NCBI GenBank assembly: GCA_030770545.1
Contig: CM061102.1
Location: 8,483,501-8,547,500, forward strand
DNA from: Macropodus opercularis
Lineage: Eukaryota > Chordata > Actinopteri > Anabantiformes > Osphronemidae
Length of the DNA: 64,000 nt
Direction: 5' to 3'
A model generated the notes under the pieces. It saw nothing but the letters and a program-made list of their open reading frames with translations. It ran no database searches and had not been told where the DNA came from. Below are positions 19,559-34,500 of this stretch, one piece after another; positions within the stretch are counted from its first letter, which is position 1, and every line of letters begins with the position of its first letter. A program made the translations under genes and the position numbers.

Positions 19559-22500
19559 GTAAATGACACCGCACACCTCCCACACAGAAGCGACCTTATG
19601 GCCGGCGATTAGCTGAACAGCGCTGCGGTGGGAAGCTACAAGACGAGCCCGGCTCGGCGTGTGCGTGTGTCGGTGTGTTTTTCAATGTCAGTGCTCCGGG
19701 ATTGTTTGTATTGCAAATCGGGGATGTTAGTCTGCCGCTCGGTAATTGGCACTTCACTCTGTCTTCGGACTTAATGTGGCCACACACTACCAGGTTTGGA
19801 AGCGGGCGTCAGTGTTCGCAGTGTTTACAACCAGTTGAGGTGGGTGGAGGTGAATGGTTCCCAAATTCTGCTCGGCTGCGGATGAGGTCGCTTAATTGCG
19901 CGCCGGAAGACATGCCCCGTGGTTCGGCTACAGCACGTACAGTGGCGGCTTCTCCTCCCAACGAAGGCTGCAGCCGGCTGAGCTGTGCGGACACCAGCCG
20001 CACTACCTTTTGTTTGATTTCAGCAGATGCCACATGCCGGGTTGGCTGCTTATTAATTTTTTATGTAGATAAAAGTGAACTTGAGTTGGTCTTTGAGTCA
20101 TGCAGCATCCAGGGCCCTTGTCTCTGAGAGGCTGGAGGTAGCCTATTTATTATTGAGAGGGATTTCATGTTCAGGGCCACAGGACTGGCCAGTTTAAAGA
20201 CAGGAAGGAGACGGGCAGAGGAGGGAAACAGTAGATGAGTCAAAGAGCAGTCACATCAGCTGCAACAACGGCAGGTTCACCATTAGCTCCGAGTATTATC
20301 TTTGAAATCAGAGGAGAGCTGTGAGCTGGAGAGGAAAGGTTTTTACCTGTGTGACGAGATAATGTTTCAGCTCAGTAATCGCTGGCCCATAGGAAGCTGC
20401 AGCCTCCGTAGCAGATTATGTGGCATCGGTTCAGGAGGGTTGACCACGGAGGAGGTGGTGTGGTTCACAGAAAAGCTCCAAAATACAAGATGGTTTAATA
20501 ACGGCATGAACGGCAGACAATCCTTCACGCTCAGTCCTAAGTGGATGAATGCAAATGAAGGGGACAATAGCGCTGTGTGTCCTTCCTGGATTGCACAAAC
20601 TTGTCTGTTGTGGCATTTTGTAGTTTTAATTTCATAATTGGATGCATTTGCTCTGCTTCTGAAAATCTCCTGTGCTGCCATTTGAATTGGCAGTGACTCC
20701 AGAAGCCTGCTGTTGATATTTCCCACAACAATTTGTCAAAAAAAGAAAGGAGGTGCCTGAGATTCCGAGCTACACCCCTGCACATGTCGCATACAGTACG
20801 TACATGCACTGCTGCCCTTCCTGCTCGTCCTGTAAAGCTATTTGCTTTGCAAATTCAACTCCAGTGGTAATGCAACACATATTGTTACGAAGTTGGAAAC
20901 TTAAAGTCTTATCAATTTACAGAAGAGCCAACAGCAGCAGTAGCTCGGGTTTCCTGCTCCTGTGAATTAGACGATCCCGTCTGCTTAGCTACTGCTGCAC
21001 AGTCTTTCAGCACCTCACCTGTGGAAAGCTCTTAAGTGTTGTGCCTCAGATCTGTTACATATTCTCACATTAACGCTTGGTGTTTGGGTGCACTCTCAAA
21101 TCCCTGCTGCTTACTTATTTAAGTGTTTCTGCATTCCTCAGTAATTAAGCCCCTCCGTGGCCTAAATGAGAGCTACATTGACAACAACGAAGGCATGGTC
21201 TGCAATGTTCTCAGCACAATCAACTTATGCAATGCTGAGCATGACTTTTTTGTGCATATGTTGTTATGGTGATATATTTAGGCAGCAGTACAACAGCAGG
21301 GTGTGTCACAGTCTCAGCTTTTTGTTTTCTGTTTTGTTCTTCCATTTTATTTAGCCTCAGTCATGCTTCATTTATATTTGCAGCTCAGCTACAATCTGCA
21401 TGTTTATTTTTATTTCTTATCAGCTGTATGTTGACACAGGACACGTTTGCCAAGATTTTACTCATCACCACTCAGTATTTTCGGTGGCTCCTTTGCCATC
21501 TTTACCACGGTTGTGTTGTTATGATCTGACTCACAAGACATCTGTCTCTGTTGCTGCTCCAGTACGATTTGAGGGTTTGGGGAGAATTAGCAATTTAAAA
21601 AAGTGGAAATTGTGTCACTACTGCAGCTGACATAATGCTTGAACGTTAAAATAATATAATGTGTCATTGTATCACCCTTAGAATGAAATGAATTAGGATG
21701 CATGGTACTGTACTTCAGGCTACTTTACATTTATGTCAGTATTTGAAGTTCTTTAAGCCACTATCACTAAAAGCAGCAATGATGTGACTTTTGCATAAGC
21801 ATGGCACAGTATGAAAGGAAATGATATTAAAATAACAAGAGCTCTCACACAAAGCAGCAGCCGCCGTATACAAACACAGGCTTGACTGGGTGACATAAAG
21901 GAGGAGACTGCTTGAAATAACGACAGGCCACAGTTGACATGGTTTGTGAGTGTATGTGTCACAGCTCAATAGCTTCAGTATGCGTACTGGGGAAGTGGAA
22001 GGTTACAGATATTGTGTGGCATTGCGAATCGTGTCGCTTCCTCTTTATCATACCCCATCAAGGTCATATCCACAGACTGAAAGTGGTGGCCCTGGCCTTT
22101 TCCACTCCTGGCTCTTGCAGAGGAATGGGGCCTGCGGACCGCTGCTGCTTCTAATCAGGGATGACGCGTGACTCAGTCGCATGCCAGCTGCACAGCCAAA
22201 CAGGGATTATGTCCCTGGATGGTGAAGACAAAAAAAAGGTCATTGTTGAGATCTTTGTCTCTTTACACCTTTGGCGAGTTTGTTTTTTTTATTTATTTAT
22301 TTGTGCATTATTCCTAATGAACTTGCTTAGACAACTGAAATCGAACGCTTGAATAGCTGAACTCCTGCATGCAGCATAAACACGTACAGCTGGAGGCCAT
22401 AGAGTCATAGATACAACACCAGCATTGCTTTGTTGGGTAAGTTACTATATGGGTCATTGTGCCATTTGTTTTCAAGAGTAGCTACTGTTCAGAAATGGAC

Positions 22501-25500
22501 ATAGACATATCCAGTAGAAAAGTCTCCATTTACAGTAGAAACTGATTTGGAAAGCTTGATTGATATTGTTATATGCCTGTGAAATAATATTCAGTGAAAT
22601 TGCCGGTTATTTTCCCTGCAGGTGGTACAGTAGGGAGCATGGAATGGAAGGCGGGCTGTAATTTTCTGTAAGCAGAATGCCACTCAGGCTTCGGTAAATG
22701 TTGCTACATTGGAGCCTGTCACACTGGGAGACATTGTAACAAAAATATTTTTTTTGAAGCTCAGCTGTGATTCATCTAATATGCACATGGCGACGTGTCC
22801 GTTTCAGCTCGAGACAATGAGGGGAATGAATGTATGGCAGCGTTGACCAGTACAGCATGGCCCAACCTAAAACATCCTGTTAGTGGAGGGTACGGATAAA
22901 CTCAGGAAGAAGAAGAAAAGCCAAGAAGCGCAGAGTCTGATATTATCAGTTATGAAGTCGAGACCTGGCTCACATGTGACAACCGAGAAAGCGGCAAATG
23001 ACAGTGTTACTGTAGATAAAAGCTTTCGGCAGTGAAACAAGTATTTTCTCTTGCCGTGTGTAGCGGCTTTTCTGTCTAATGGCCTCCTAAGGATGACACC
23101 AGGGTTGCCAGCCAGCCTCAGAGTCTGACGAGGACCATACTGTACTGGATGCCATTAATAACAAAGACAACCAGAAATGAAGTAATGACTTTAATACTGC
23201 ATAGTCCTGGCGTGTGGAAAGCAGCCTTGTCGTTCTGCACCATTCAGGTGTTTTGCACACCCCGCAGTGTTGTATTACATTGCAAATGTAGGTGTTTCAG
23301 CTCATTCATCGTCGTTACGGCGTGACAGCGTTAGAAAAGGAAGCTGAAGCTGCACTGTTAACCAAAATGTGCCCAGGCAGCATAATCAGTGCCCTTAGAG
23401 ATATAAAACACAATATCACCATGTCAGGATATACATTATGCAGCTACAGTGCTCAGAAGACGGCAACGAAACAAGGCCCCAAATCTATTACACAGCCCTG
23501 ATGGGGAAAATCCAGCGTGGTAAAGAATAGCCGGAGCATGGTCTACCTAATCTATTATAAGGAACATATATACGCTGTTCCTTTGCCTCAGTGCACGTTA
23601 CAAGCAGAGTTGTGTTGATCATGCAGTAACATCATCATGTGCATTGTGTTTTTCCTGATCCTAAAAGCTGAGTTACCGTTAAGTGGCCTAAATTGAGGAG
23701 CTTAATTGTCTGTGAAAGACCTCCTAAAATAACATCACATTAAATCAGTGGTGCTTTGGTATTTAGGGTTGTCAGGTTTAATATTGGGGTTTGCCATCTT
23801 TAAATGCAAATGTGCTTTAGTAATTTGTCAACAAAAAAAAACGCTTCCACAGATTGGATCCATGCTGCCTCATTTACAACGGATGTACGTTTACAGTAGC
23901 TTCCTTTACTCTCTGTCTGTGTCCTCCTTCAAGAAACGACTTCTGCTAAGATGCCAGTTAGAGGAGGAAGGTCGGGCGTTCAACTTGGCCGGACGCCACA
24001 GCGCGACACTATGCTTAATGTCCATCACCTCGACTTTGAAATGTGAAGAAGCGCGGCTTCAGTTTGGCCAGTTGAAACGCTTTGATTGGAGTTGCATCAC
24101 ATCTGCTGCCAGAGCTTTCTGACGGGGCGGCCGAGGCCTTGCAATGTCTTAGTTGCAGATCACTCGATAAATTTTTCTCTTTCATTACAGCGTTACTCTC
24201 ACCGGCACCAGCATTCGTCTGTTCGAGGGTAGCGTTCACAGAATTTTGGCTTGGGCCACATGTGAGAGACTGCGTAAGAGGAAAAAATAAAAGCAGGTAA
24301 CCTGTCCAATCACTGTAAATTACACTGATAAGAGTTATGGTTCAAATAGCAGAGCCCTGTGATTTTTTTTTTCTCTTTACTTATCATGCCACATTAACAC
24401 AGTGGCAGATTTACGTGGATGCAATTGATCAGTGAGTGGTGTGTCAGGCTCGGTGTGTATCACCAGATTTTTAGCAGCTGACTGTCCATCCATCATGGTG
24501 ATCTCTGCCGTGCCTGAACCGGGCCTGTCACACTTAGACGGCCGAACTGCCTGCAGCATGGGAGATGCCGGGGTAAACACCGGGATAGTCATTTATTTCA
24601 ATTCAGCCGGTGTCTGCAGGCGTCTCTCACGGGCCACGGATTCATGCTAATTCGTTATAGTATGCATCGGAAATCTCATCTAATGCTGCAATGCAAAATC
24701 AATCTTGTCCTTGCCTTAGGCTGCTTCATCTTTAAAGGCGTTTGTCTCATGTGTCTCACCTGTGTGAGGATTCTGTGCTGTATCGGTGTCAGCATTCGAT
24801 GGGTCTTAGTGGAGCTTTCTGATCCAGGCCAAGAAGCTGTTACCCAAGATTAACCTACAGTTGGCTGTTGGGTTGCATGGCTGCTGGAGAGATGTGTCTG
24901 TGTACATGTGTGAAAAGAATCAGAGAGCACGATGCCTGCCTGCCTGCTCCCACTCTTCGTTTTGTCTGGTGGCATTCCCCTCAGGATGAGCTGTGACAGC
25001 GCTGGATGATCTAATCATCGATGTCACAGCATAGCTGCTTATTAACTGCGATTTCAAGGGCAAACATTTCCATCATTAGTACAACACTGTATAAATGGGC
25101 AAGTCGTATGAGCGAGTGCAGCTGAATGATGGCTCCTGGTAATGTCACTGAAGCACAGGAGGGACTCGTTGTCTCATTTAATTTTTATGCATATATTTTA
25201 TTAAGCGTCTTTATGAGAAGCTAATTTATATAAGACACATAGATACATAATGTTCTACTAGAGGACGAAACCGCAGCTGCAATTTAAGCCTTCCTTGAGA
25301 GTAGAGAGCAGGGGATGAAACTGTCATTTATTGTAAAAATCACTGGGGTTGCTTTCATGAGGGCTACGTTCTGGAGCATTTGCATACTCCGAGCTGTGGA
25401 AAGGCAGTCTGCAAGATGTGCTAATGTATGATGTTTCACAGCAAAAGGAGGGCACTCTTTTGGATCAGCGTATGTTTTGACAGATTGATTTTGAAAAAAG

Positions 25501-28500
25501 GGAAGAAAAAAAAAACAATTGAAAAATAGTTTTAACTGTACTGCTTTTTTTGGGGGTGTGTGTTTTTGTTGCTTCCGTTTTTCTTTTAGATGTTTCAGGG
25601 ATCTCCCAAAGAGATGAGATCCCCCGTTGCTATTTGTGAGGTAGAGCTGTTTTGCTCTTGTTTTTTGCTTGTGTTTGTTTTGCGTCTTAAACTCTGCCAC
25701 TTGTTAAACGACAGGAATGCAAAGTGAAAAATGCAATTGTTGTTTTAATGATTAATTATTCAAGGACCTTGGTTTTGTATACATTTAGTCTGGTGATACA
25801 GGAGAAATGTTTTTGCTGTGGAGTCAGTTTTGATTGAAATCTGGTCAATAGGTTGATGACGGGAAATAAGTCATGTTTGTTGTTTATCCTGTAACTGTAG
25901 GTTGTGGGTGGACTCTTTTCTTATTCTTCTGCTAGTTTATCAACACTGAGCTGTAGAGTATTGTGATGGAATGTCTTCTTCTATTTGCACACACCAAACA
26001 ACCAGTGAAATATTAAACAGCAGATTAAATAGCTGTTAGTTCATTTCCAATTTGTCCATTTGCCATGGAATGTGTTACAGACATGTGTGGTCCCCTGGGG
26101 AGCGAAGATGTCCTACATTGGCCACCATTTTGATATAACAACACGGCCTTTCTTCTGGTGCCACCTTCAGGGCAAGCTTTTTTGGCTCCTCTAGAAGTAA
26201 GATCCTAGAATAGAACAAGTCCAACAGTTTAGGTGATCCAAATGTTTAGCTTCCTTGCGGGTAATGAGCATTACAGCAGCTGTGCACTGCCCGTGTTTAA
26301 TATAAGGGAAGGAAATGAACGCCTGCAAGTGACCTTTACATACAAGGTCTACACAGAGTAGCAATCATACCGTAAGCATCCACATCAAACCCTCTTCAGC
26401 CCTGCATGAGAAATCTCATGTCTCTCATTCATTTGAAGGAGGCCAGTATGGCTGCGCAGCAGGGGTGCCAAGAATCAGACAGAAGCACTGAGTCATCCAG
26501 GAGAAGCTGAAACGGGTCTAACTTTTGCCACAGCAAATTTGTCATTTGTTAACAGACTATGTCTATCACACACATGTAAGCATGTGCTTTAATGTAGTTC
26601 TGTTTGCTAGATGTTGGTATTTTAAACTTCCCTAAACTACTTAAATCCTTTGCATTATTTTGACGCAGAGGTGTTTTTGGTGTCAGACACCCACACGCAG
26701 AGGCAGCTTTTTCTCTAAATATCGGCACAGTGAGAGATTACACTGCATCATCAGAATGGCAAATGCATTTATGAGGCTGAAAGATTTTCCCTCTTATTCC
26801 TACGTTGGCTTACCTGTGTGAGATTGGCAGCGTCTGACTAAATGGTGCTCTGTGCTCATTTTTTTTATTTATTTTTTTGCTCGTACACACATCACTGGCG
26901 TCATTATGTGCTGAAACAGGGTAGAGTGGGTGGCAAGCGGAGAAAAGTCAGCCTTTTTCAAAAATACAGCTAAGACAAACAGGTCTGCTCAGTGATACTC
27001 AATATAATCTTATTATTATTATTGTGAAATGCGAGCAATATGTTTAATTCTGTCTGGACATATCCCTGCCTGGTGACATTAAGGACTCAACCTCACCCCA
27101 GGCTCCACCTATTCCAGATTGAGAAGCTAATTATATAGTAGCAGGTTGATTTCTCATGCCGTCATGTAAAACACTTTTTTAGAGAAACCCAAGCAAATTG
27201 CATCTCTGAAGGAAAGCATTTCAAATACTATTACACTTATAGCTATGTAGCAAGCAGATGTGCATGCATTTCATCCCTTCTTACGCCTACACCACACTTA
27301 CATTTACTTAATGAGCGTACTGTGCACAGTACCATGTTTATGCATGCAGCTAGTATTATGTAGTTAGCTACCTAATTACCTGGCTTGCTGGTTTGTGAAA
27401 ATGTCAGCTGTTACAGGGCTCTCTGCCACTGTGAAAGTAGGAACTCTTGTTCTGTTGATGTGCACTTACTGTATGGCCTGCTTATTGCTCCACAAGCTAG
27501 ATAGACAGTATAAATTGGTTCTTCCCAAGTGTGGTTCAAACAGCAGCAAAGATAGAAGCTCTTATTTATCATGCTTAAATCAATAGGTGTGCAGAGAACA
27601 GCATTTCTTTGTGTACTGTACCTGCACCTGTAATAGCTCACCAAACAAGCAGAAGTGTCAGTTAGTAAAGAAAAGTGTTAGGCTCACACAACAACAGCCT
27701 GACCATGACAACAAATGGTGTGAAAACATTTTAACGTGATTGTTATATGTTTTCAAAAGGATGCACTCATGCAGTTTGAAGATTCTCGTGTTGTGCACCA
27801 CAGATATACGAAGGGGTTATAAATATCTCTGTAGATTATGCCACATACTGTGTAAATCATCAGGCTAATTATGTGGGTTAGCGGTCAAGAAGAGGCTCAA
27901 GTGGATGATGAGGATGATGGTGGTTCTGCTGATGATGAAGACTATGTACAGTAGATGCCTGTTGGCAGGAGCGCTGATGCAGCTGATGCAGACCTTGATG
28001 AGGTCATCTCTGCTGCGCTTGCAGCTGAAGTAAAAAGCCTTCCATAAATGCAAATCATCTGTGATTACAACGCGCGGAGAACTTTAATAAAACCAGCAGG
28101 AGATTTTAGATTTCCTTACTCTAGGTTTGGTTTGTAAAATGACACCTCACTGAAATGAGTTTCTACTGATGTGATGAATGTACTGTAAGGCCTCTGTTAT
28201 TCATTAAGATAAACAGACAATCTGGCGAATGTGGAGTCTTGTCGAGAGTCAGATACCATGTCTGTAAATATTAAGATGACTTGATTTAGTGCAAAGAATG
28301 TGTCAGGGGTGAACAGACAACCTGGCTGCCTCCAAAACATCCGCCTGATACTGTACTCAGCTCCTTGACTCGGTGTTATGAAATATTATATTATGTTATT
28401 GGTTTCAAAGAAATGCTGTCTATATTATTTATGATTAATAGTTAGACGCGTAAATAAATAGCTGCAGAAGGACAGACCACAGGGCAACATCCAACCAGCC

Positions 28501-31500
28501 CTTTTTTATTCAATGAAGGCAATGGCCAGCTGCAAATACTACTAATAATACTGTAATATAGGTAATCCATCACCACAGACTAAACAGAAACTGCCCACCA
28601 GCAAAAATGCAATCTAAGCAAAAAGTAAATAATAAATCGCGTCATATATGAGAAATTAAAGTTTCGCTGCTGCCACTATAGATGAGTGCATGTCCATCAT
28701 AAAAGATTGAGTTATCCCAATGACGTTGCCTCTAAAAAAAGACAGAGGGACTAGTAGGAGGAATAAAATGGAAGATTCATGAAGCAGTGTGATGTTTGCA
28801 GCATGACATACATTTGAAGTCGAGACGCTGTCATACGCTGTGGAAAATACAGATTCTCACTACTAGCAGCCTGGAACAGTGACTGGGATGCCCACAGGAA
28901 GCAAGAAACAACATCAGTATGTTCCAATTACAGCTTCTACCACATAATGACGCTCTCCTTCATGTGAGGTGTAAAGGGGGTAGTGTTCAGTGAGTGAATC
29001 ACAGCGTACAACAGAGGCTACGAGACAAAAGGCAGCATGACACATGTGAAGAGGAAGCACCTCAGTGTTTTAATGCAAACGCTGCTCGGAGAAAAACTGG
29101 ATCACTGGTGCTAATAATTGGATGACACCAAATTAAAATCGGGCATAGTTGACTTCTAATTAATGGGAAATGAGCTCCCTTTGAGCATACGACCATCAAA
29201 TAAATGCACAAGTTTAATTATTAGGATTCTGGCTGATAGAAGATGAGCTTATTGTGTCTTTTAGTTCTATATGAAATACAAAGAGACTTTAGCTTAGCTT
29301 TGCATAAGGACTGTAAATAGCGTGAACCGGCGCAGATGGAGACCACCTCTGCGCTCCAGACTGGAATGTGTCAGTATTATTAAATGGATTGCCAATAAAA
29401 GTTATACCTACAGCCATAAAGGCAGCGTTGGTTGCAGTGAGTGCATGCTTCAGCTGCTGGACATCCTGCTGAGACAGTTGGTTTAGACGCTCCTCAGGTC
29501 GATCTTTCATTCTGTTAGTGACGCTTTAACCTTTAACCTAAAGCCCCAGCAAAGCGCTACCGTCCATGGTTATTCTTTCCATTACACCACTAGCTTAAAG
29601 TCCAAGCTGGGGAAATACCGTAGCTCATCGACATGTAAGCTTTGGAAGGTGCTTGACTCTCACACCTTAAGATGTGTTTTTTCCTTTCTTCTCATTTTGC
29701 GTTTAGTTGTTTTGCGGTGTACATGAATTATTACAGACATTAGGGAGAGTTTGTATAATGCATGTATTCTTTTAATTTTTAAGTAGTGCGCAAACTAAGT
29801 AATGGGATTCTAAGTGGCGAGTGTTCGTTCAGGTATTAAAGACAATCTTAGTTTGATCCATTATTTAGGCAATTCCTCAATAGTTACCTGGGGAAGGACC
29901 TAAACAAGAAGCTGAAAGTCTTTGTTCTCACGTTTCCGCTCAACTCAGTGGACAAATTCCAGAAATCTTAGCTCCATTTTATTACTTGTTACCCTGCTGC
30001 ATATCTTGGCACAAACCTCTCTTATAGCAGATGTCCGTATGTGGAAACAAGGAAACTGCCCCTGATGGTTTGCATCCCTCTTATCATATTCCCTCTTTTT
30101 CTCCTTTCTCCTCTAAGTTGCCTTCAGGTATCAGAACCATCACAGAGCTGTTGATTTACTGGATTCATATTTATTTAGACATTATTATCTAGTGTATTAC
30201 TCCAGCCGAACAGTAATACAGTAATTCCTGTCATATATAATTGTTCTATAAATTATATAATTTCTTATTATTATTATTATTATTATCCACAATATGACTT
30301 TTTCACCAGATATCATCCCGCCCAGTTTCCACATGTAGATAATGGCTGAATTAAAATAAGGAAGCCAAGCATCTGAGGCCACTGAGGCCACTATCACAGG
30401 CGCCTAGTAAACAGCGCAGGGAGCTTCAGCTGGGCCAGACTGAGGCAGCAGCTTGTTAGAGTGAGCCCACACAGCTGAGCAGCCTTCTGTGGTTTTGTCC
30501 TGGGTGCTGCAGGGTGGAGGGCGGGTGCTGTCCTTGTAACTGTGCTGTACGTCCCCAGGCGGTATCAGTAGCTGAGTGACAACCCCCCGCTACCTTTTGC
30601 TCCCTTATATTAGCATGCACATGCTATTTATATACACTACTTTCAATGCTGCACAGTTCATGCTTGAATTGCAACGTTCTTTTCATCTGACCAGAGCCTC
30701 CTTGAGCTAATAAGTGTCAAAAGGATGTTTTATTATTCACAAAGACTAATGTTGTGTTGCTTTTGTGTTTTCATTGTATTTGGTGTGCAGTTCATCAATG
30801 AGCATTAATGTTCACAGATTTTTTACAGCAGAAATGTACTGTTTATGATTTTATAATAACTACAATCATCTATTGAAAACGTCCAGACTATTGTCCAACC
30901 CTAAAGATTTTCAGTTCATCAACATACAAGATGATATTTGGTAAATGCAAAGATGTGTCTGATTTGTGAAACAGACCGTTCTTTGCTCTGTACTGTCAGT
31001 GTCTTCGTTCAAATTGCTCGGTTGTTCCAAAACCATTTTTAGCTCTACTCTTCCTCATTTTTTACTAATAGACAAATTATCACAGACTTGCATGAACATC
31101 TGTTGTATGACTTGGTGTGATGCTAGTTACAGCGGTGTGGGTGGCACAAGGTACAGAACCAAGCGAAGACACCAGCACAGCAACTGAGGTAGTTGTTTAT
31201 TCAGATCACATGTGCGTAATCAAGCTGTTTTACCCAGATTTGAGCTCATGTGATCAGTATCAATTTTTCTTACTTTCTTATCTGTCTTACGTTTTATGTA
31301 TGAAGCACAATTTATATGCATGAAATAATCATATACATTACAACAGGTTAAAAAAGAAAACCGCTGTTACCTTGTTGCAGAGATCATTAATCTTCTCTGT
31401 GTACATCGCAAGAAATTTCTGCAAGCTCTGAAAAATGCTAATCTTTAATACAATTGACAAGGTGTCTTCTTGAATTGCTGACACGATCTGGAGGTTTGGT

Positions 31501-34500
31501 GGAGCATTGGAAATCTCCTGGTTCCTTCAGTTTTTCAGCCATGCATCAGAACTCCCCACAACGAATCCTCTGCTCCCTGAAGGTGGACGAACTGAAATAA
31601 AAAAGTGGCTCGAGACCGACTCGGCATCAGCCATTAAGAGTAACATTAGAGCTGTTTTGTTAAAAATTCATGACTAGCTGACTATTTTTATTCTGAATGT
31701 CTGTTGAGATAACATGTTTTATATACAGTATTTGGATGAGCCATGATTAAATATGAGAATATAAATAAATGCTGAACTGTAGACTTAAAAATAAGACGGT
31801 AGCCGAGCTCTCTATCGTCACTTATCAGTGGCAGGCTGATCTCCACACACTCTCACACTTTGTCCACTCTGCAATAAGCATGCATGCATTTATGTCTGAC
31901 GGTTATTTGAAGAAATCCATTCCCAGCTACATCCTGTAATTATTAAAACATGCAACTAGACAGAAGCATCAATTATTAATAATGCGACAGCAAACAAAGT
32001 AAAACATTCTCAGTGCTACTATTTAACATGCAACAGTCAATGCTGAATGACAGAGCTGCCCAAAATGTAATTAACAAAGTTTTACTTTATTAAAAATATT
32101 TTAGCTTGAACACAATGTTCCAAGGCTGAAGCCATTATGTATGATGTCTTTAATCTCTAATCCGAGTTTCCATCAAAGAAAAAGTCTGAGTGTATGTAGG
32201 TCAGGCCAAGCTTTGTTCCATATCAGGCCAAATTAGATTTAATTTTTAAATTGGTTAATTAAAACTTCGTATCAATATTGGAGCCATTGTTTCCATCTAT
32301 GATTAGCAGTAATCATTCTTACCGCTCTTTTTTTGTGCATCTTTACAGTGATTCAGACGATTCCATTCATCTGCATACGATTTCCCACTGAGGAGACCCT
32401 TGTGTTCTGCGTCTTAATTTAAATCATTCAGAGGGCTGTGAACTTGAGAAGCACCGTCACAGAGCTTTAATGACACTAAGTACTTCTTCTATCGTTCCTT
32501 AATTAAATATCATTCAGTATTTGCCCCTGCAGTTTGGGGCGGACTACGAATGTTCGATTTTCAGGCCACAGAACCATGTCAGACTGTGTTGCTCTGTTTG
32601 ATTTATGGTCATATTTATTCATCTAAACTGAGAAATAACAGCACAAAAATGAAAGTCAGTCAAAGTAAATTGAAGTCATCACGAGACATTTTAATTACAT
32701 TTTTGTGTTCCCAAAACACAAAGGCAACATCAAACAAGATTCTTATTTACATTTGCATGTACATTGAGTTTATTGTCATTAGTTGCAGAAATAATTGTGA
32801 CATACTTTAAATTTGGAAATACAAAATCCGTCACCAACTTCAAGGGGGAGATTACTGTAGATGTTTCAGAAATGTGAGCTTGTAAAATCTGGACAGACTT
32901 GAGGTCTCAGCTGATGTGGTTCCATCCAGACTTGAGAGCTCTTAAGACCCAACTTACTGTAAGAGTTGTGTCTAACCCCATCAAAGAACGGAGGCTATTT
33001 CTGTATCATTCTCCTTTTACAGAAACTGCAGGAATTGCTTTGACACTGTCAAAGGGAATCTTACACAAATGCTGTGCCAAAAAGCTATAGATACTTCATT
33101 AGGTAACATCCTTAGACATGCCCTATTTTGCCTTCAGCAGCGCTCCGTCTATGAGTCCCAAGGTTGAGGTAAAAGATTACAGTGCTACGGTGAGAAGTCA
33201 TTACTTGAAGCAGAACTTTAACTCAATGCACAGACCTATGACGGAGCCATGCCTCAAGTAGATTGGACGAGCACGTTGAACGTGGTTTTCCTTTGGTGCG
33301 CTGCTATATGGTTGCTGGAATTGCTTTCATAGTCTTGCAGGCTCCATTTAGATCCTGGTCCTCTAATATGAAAATTGATGGGCGAGAGCAGAGGAGCTAA
33401 ACAGCTGGGGAACAATAACTGTGTAGTACATTAGGGACAAATGCAGCATTTTTCTGTAATATAACCCCAGAACCTGCTTGATTAAACCGTAGAAAAAGGG
33501 ACGGTGTCAGTTCACTGAAGCATTAAACTGAAGTCAATGCATGTGAGACCTTGAACTGTCTCGTAAACGGCCTCAAACGGCACCTTGCAAAATGATTGTC
33601 AACAAGCAGATTAGACACATGGCTACATTCAAGCTGCAACGCCAAAGACCTTGATCTGGTTAAGGCTGCAGACGTGCACAGGAGAAGTTCTTGTGGCCAG
33701 TATGGGTCAGATTTGGCAACAGTTACAAGAGTCATTTTATTCAGTCAACCTGGAGTTTTACTCTTCCACCTGCTTTTGCGTCACCGCTGTGCTCGCTCAG
33801 ACGTTACCGAGTATCACACAACGGCCCCTGTTGTTCAGTGTCAGCCATGGATTCAAGCAGAAACTGGTCAGACTCGTCCCCTGCAGTGTTGAGTCTGTGT
33901 GATATCTGCACATGCACAATCAGTAACTGCTGAACCTCCAGGCCCTCTGTCCTTCCCCAGGGTAGCAGGCTGACTTTTAGGAGCAGCTGAAGCTCTGCTG
34001 TAACAGATAACACAGCACACGTTCAACAGCAGAGCTGATGAATATTACTCTGCAGGGCTTTATGTAATAAGTAGTAACATATAGAGCAGATAATATAGCA
34101 AACAAATAAGATGATGAGTGCACATGAAAGGTGAACAGCACTTGCTGAATGAAGAGTATGTTGGTTCATATTCTTCACTGCGTTTAATGTAATGTGGCAT
34201 GTGTGGCCGTTTAATGTTAATAAAGCACTGGAGTCTGTTAGTGCTACTGTATGTCCACCGTGGACACATTTCTGTGGTGTTACCACATTGTTGCATGCTG
34301 CAGGGATAAACATAACATTACACCGACCTGACAAAATCCGTGTGTGTTTAGAAAACAAAGTGTATTTAGGATGCACAGGTTCGTAGACTGAGCACCTCTG
34401 AAGTCCCACGGCTGGGTTCTGAACACCAGGGTTTATTAAGCTGCTGTTTTTAATGAAGACAGATCTCAGTTACTCAGTGAGAAAGCCGTTAAAAGTAGAG

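Larger units (their letters stand above)
19150..20050 (+). promoter_or_regulatory. nrxn2: CpG-rich island at the nrxn2 5' end
   Basis: CpG and GC content rise sharply here compared with the AT-rich flanks, with clusters such as CGCGCGC near 19487-19495 and many CpG steps to about 20000. It spans the predicted promoter, the first untranslated exon and the start of intron 1. This is typical of neuronal vertebrate genes with broad promoters. Extent judged by eye. Confidence 0.6.

Noticed and set aside
19028..20033. Several minus-strand and alternative-frame ORFs across the CpG island
   Set aside because: GC-rich DNA has few stop codons. The frames are low-complexity (serine and alanine runs opposite the CTG repeat) and show no domain.
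34023..34409. 128-codon minus-strand frame in nrxn2 intron 1
   Set aside because: No recognisable domain or transposase motif, composition like the surrounding intron, and a second overlapping frame of equal quality.
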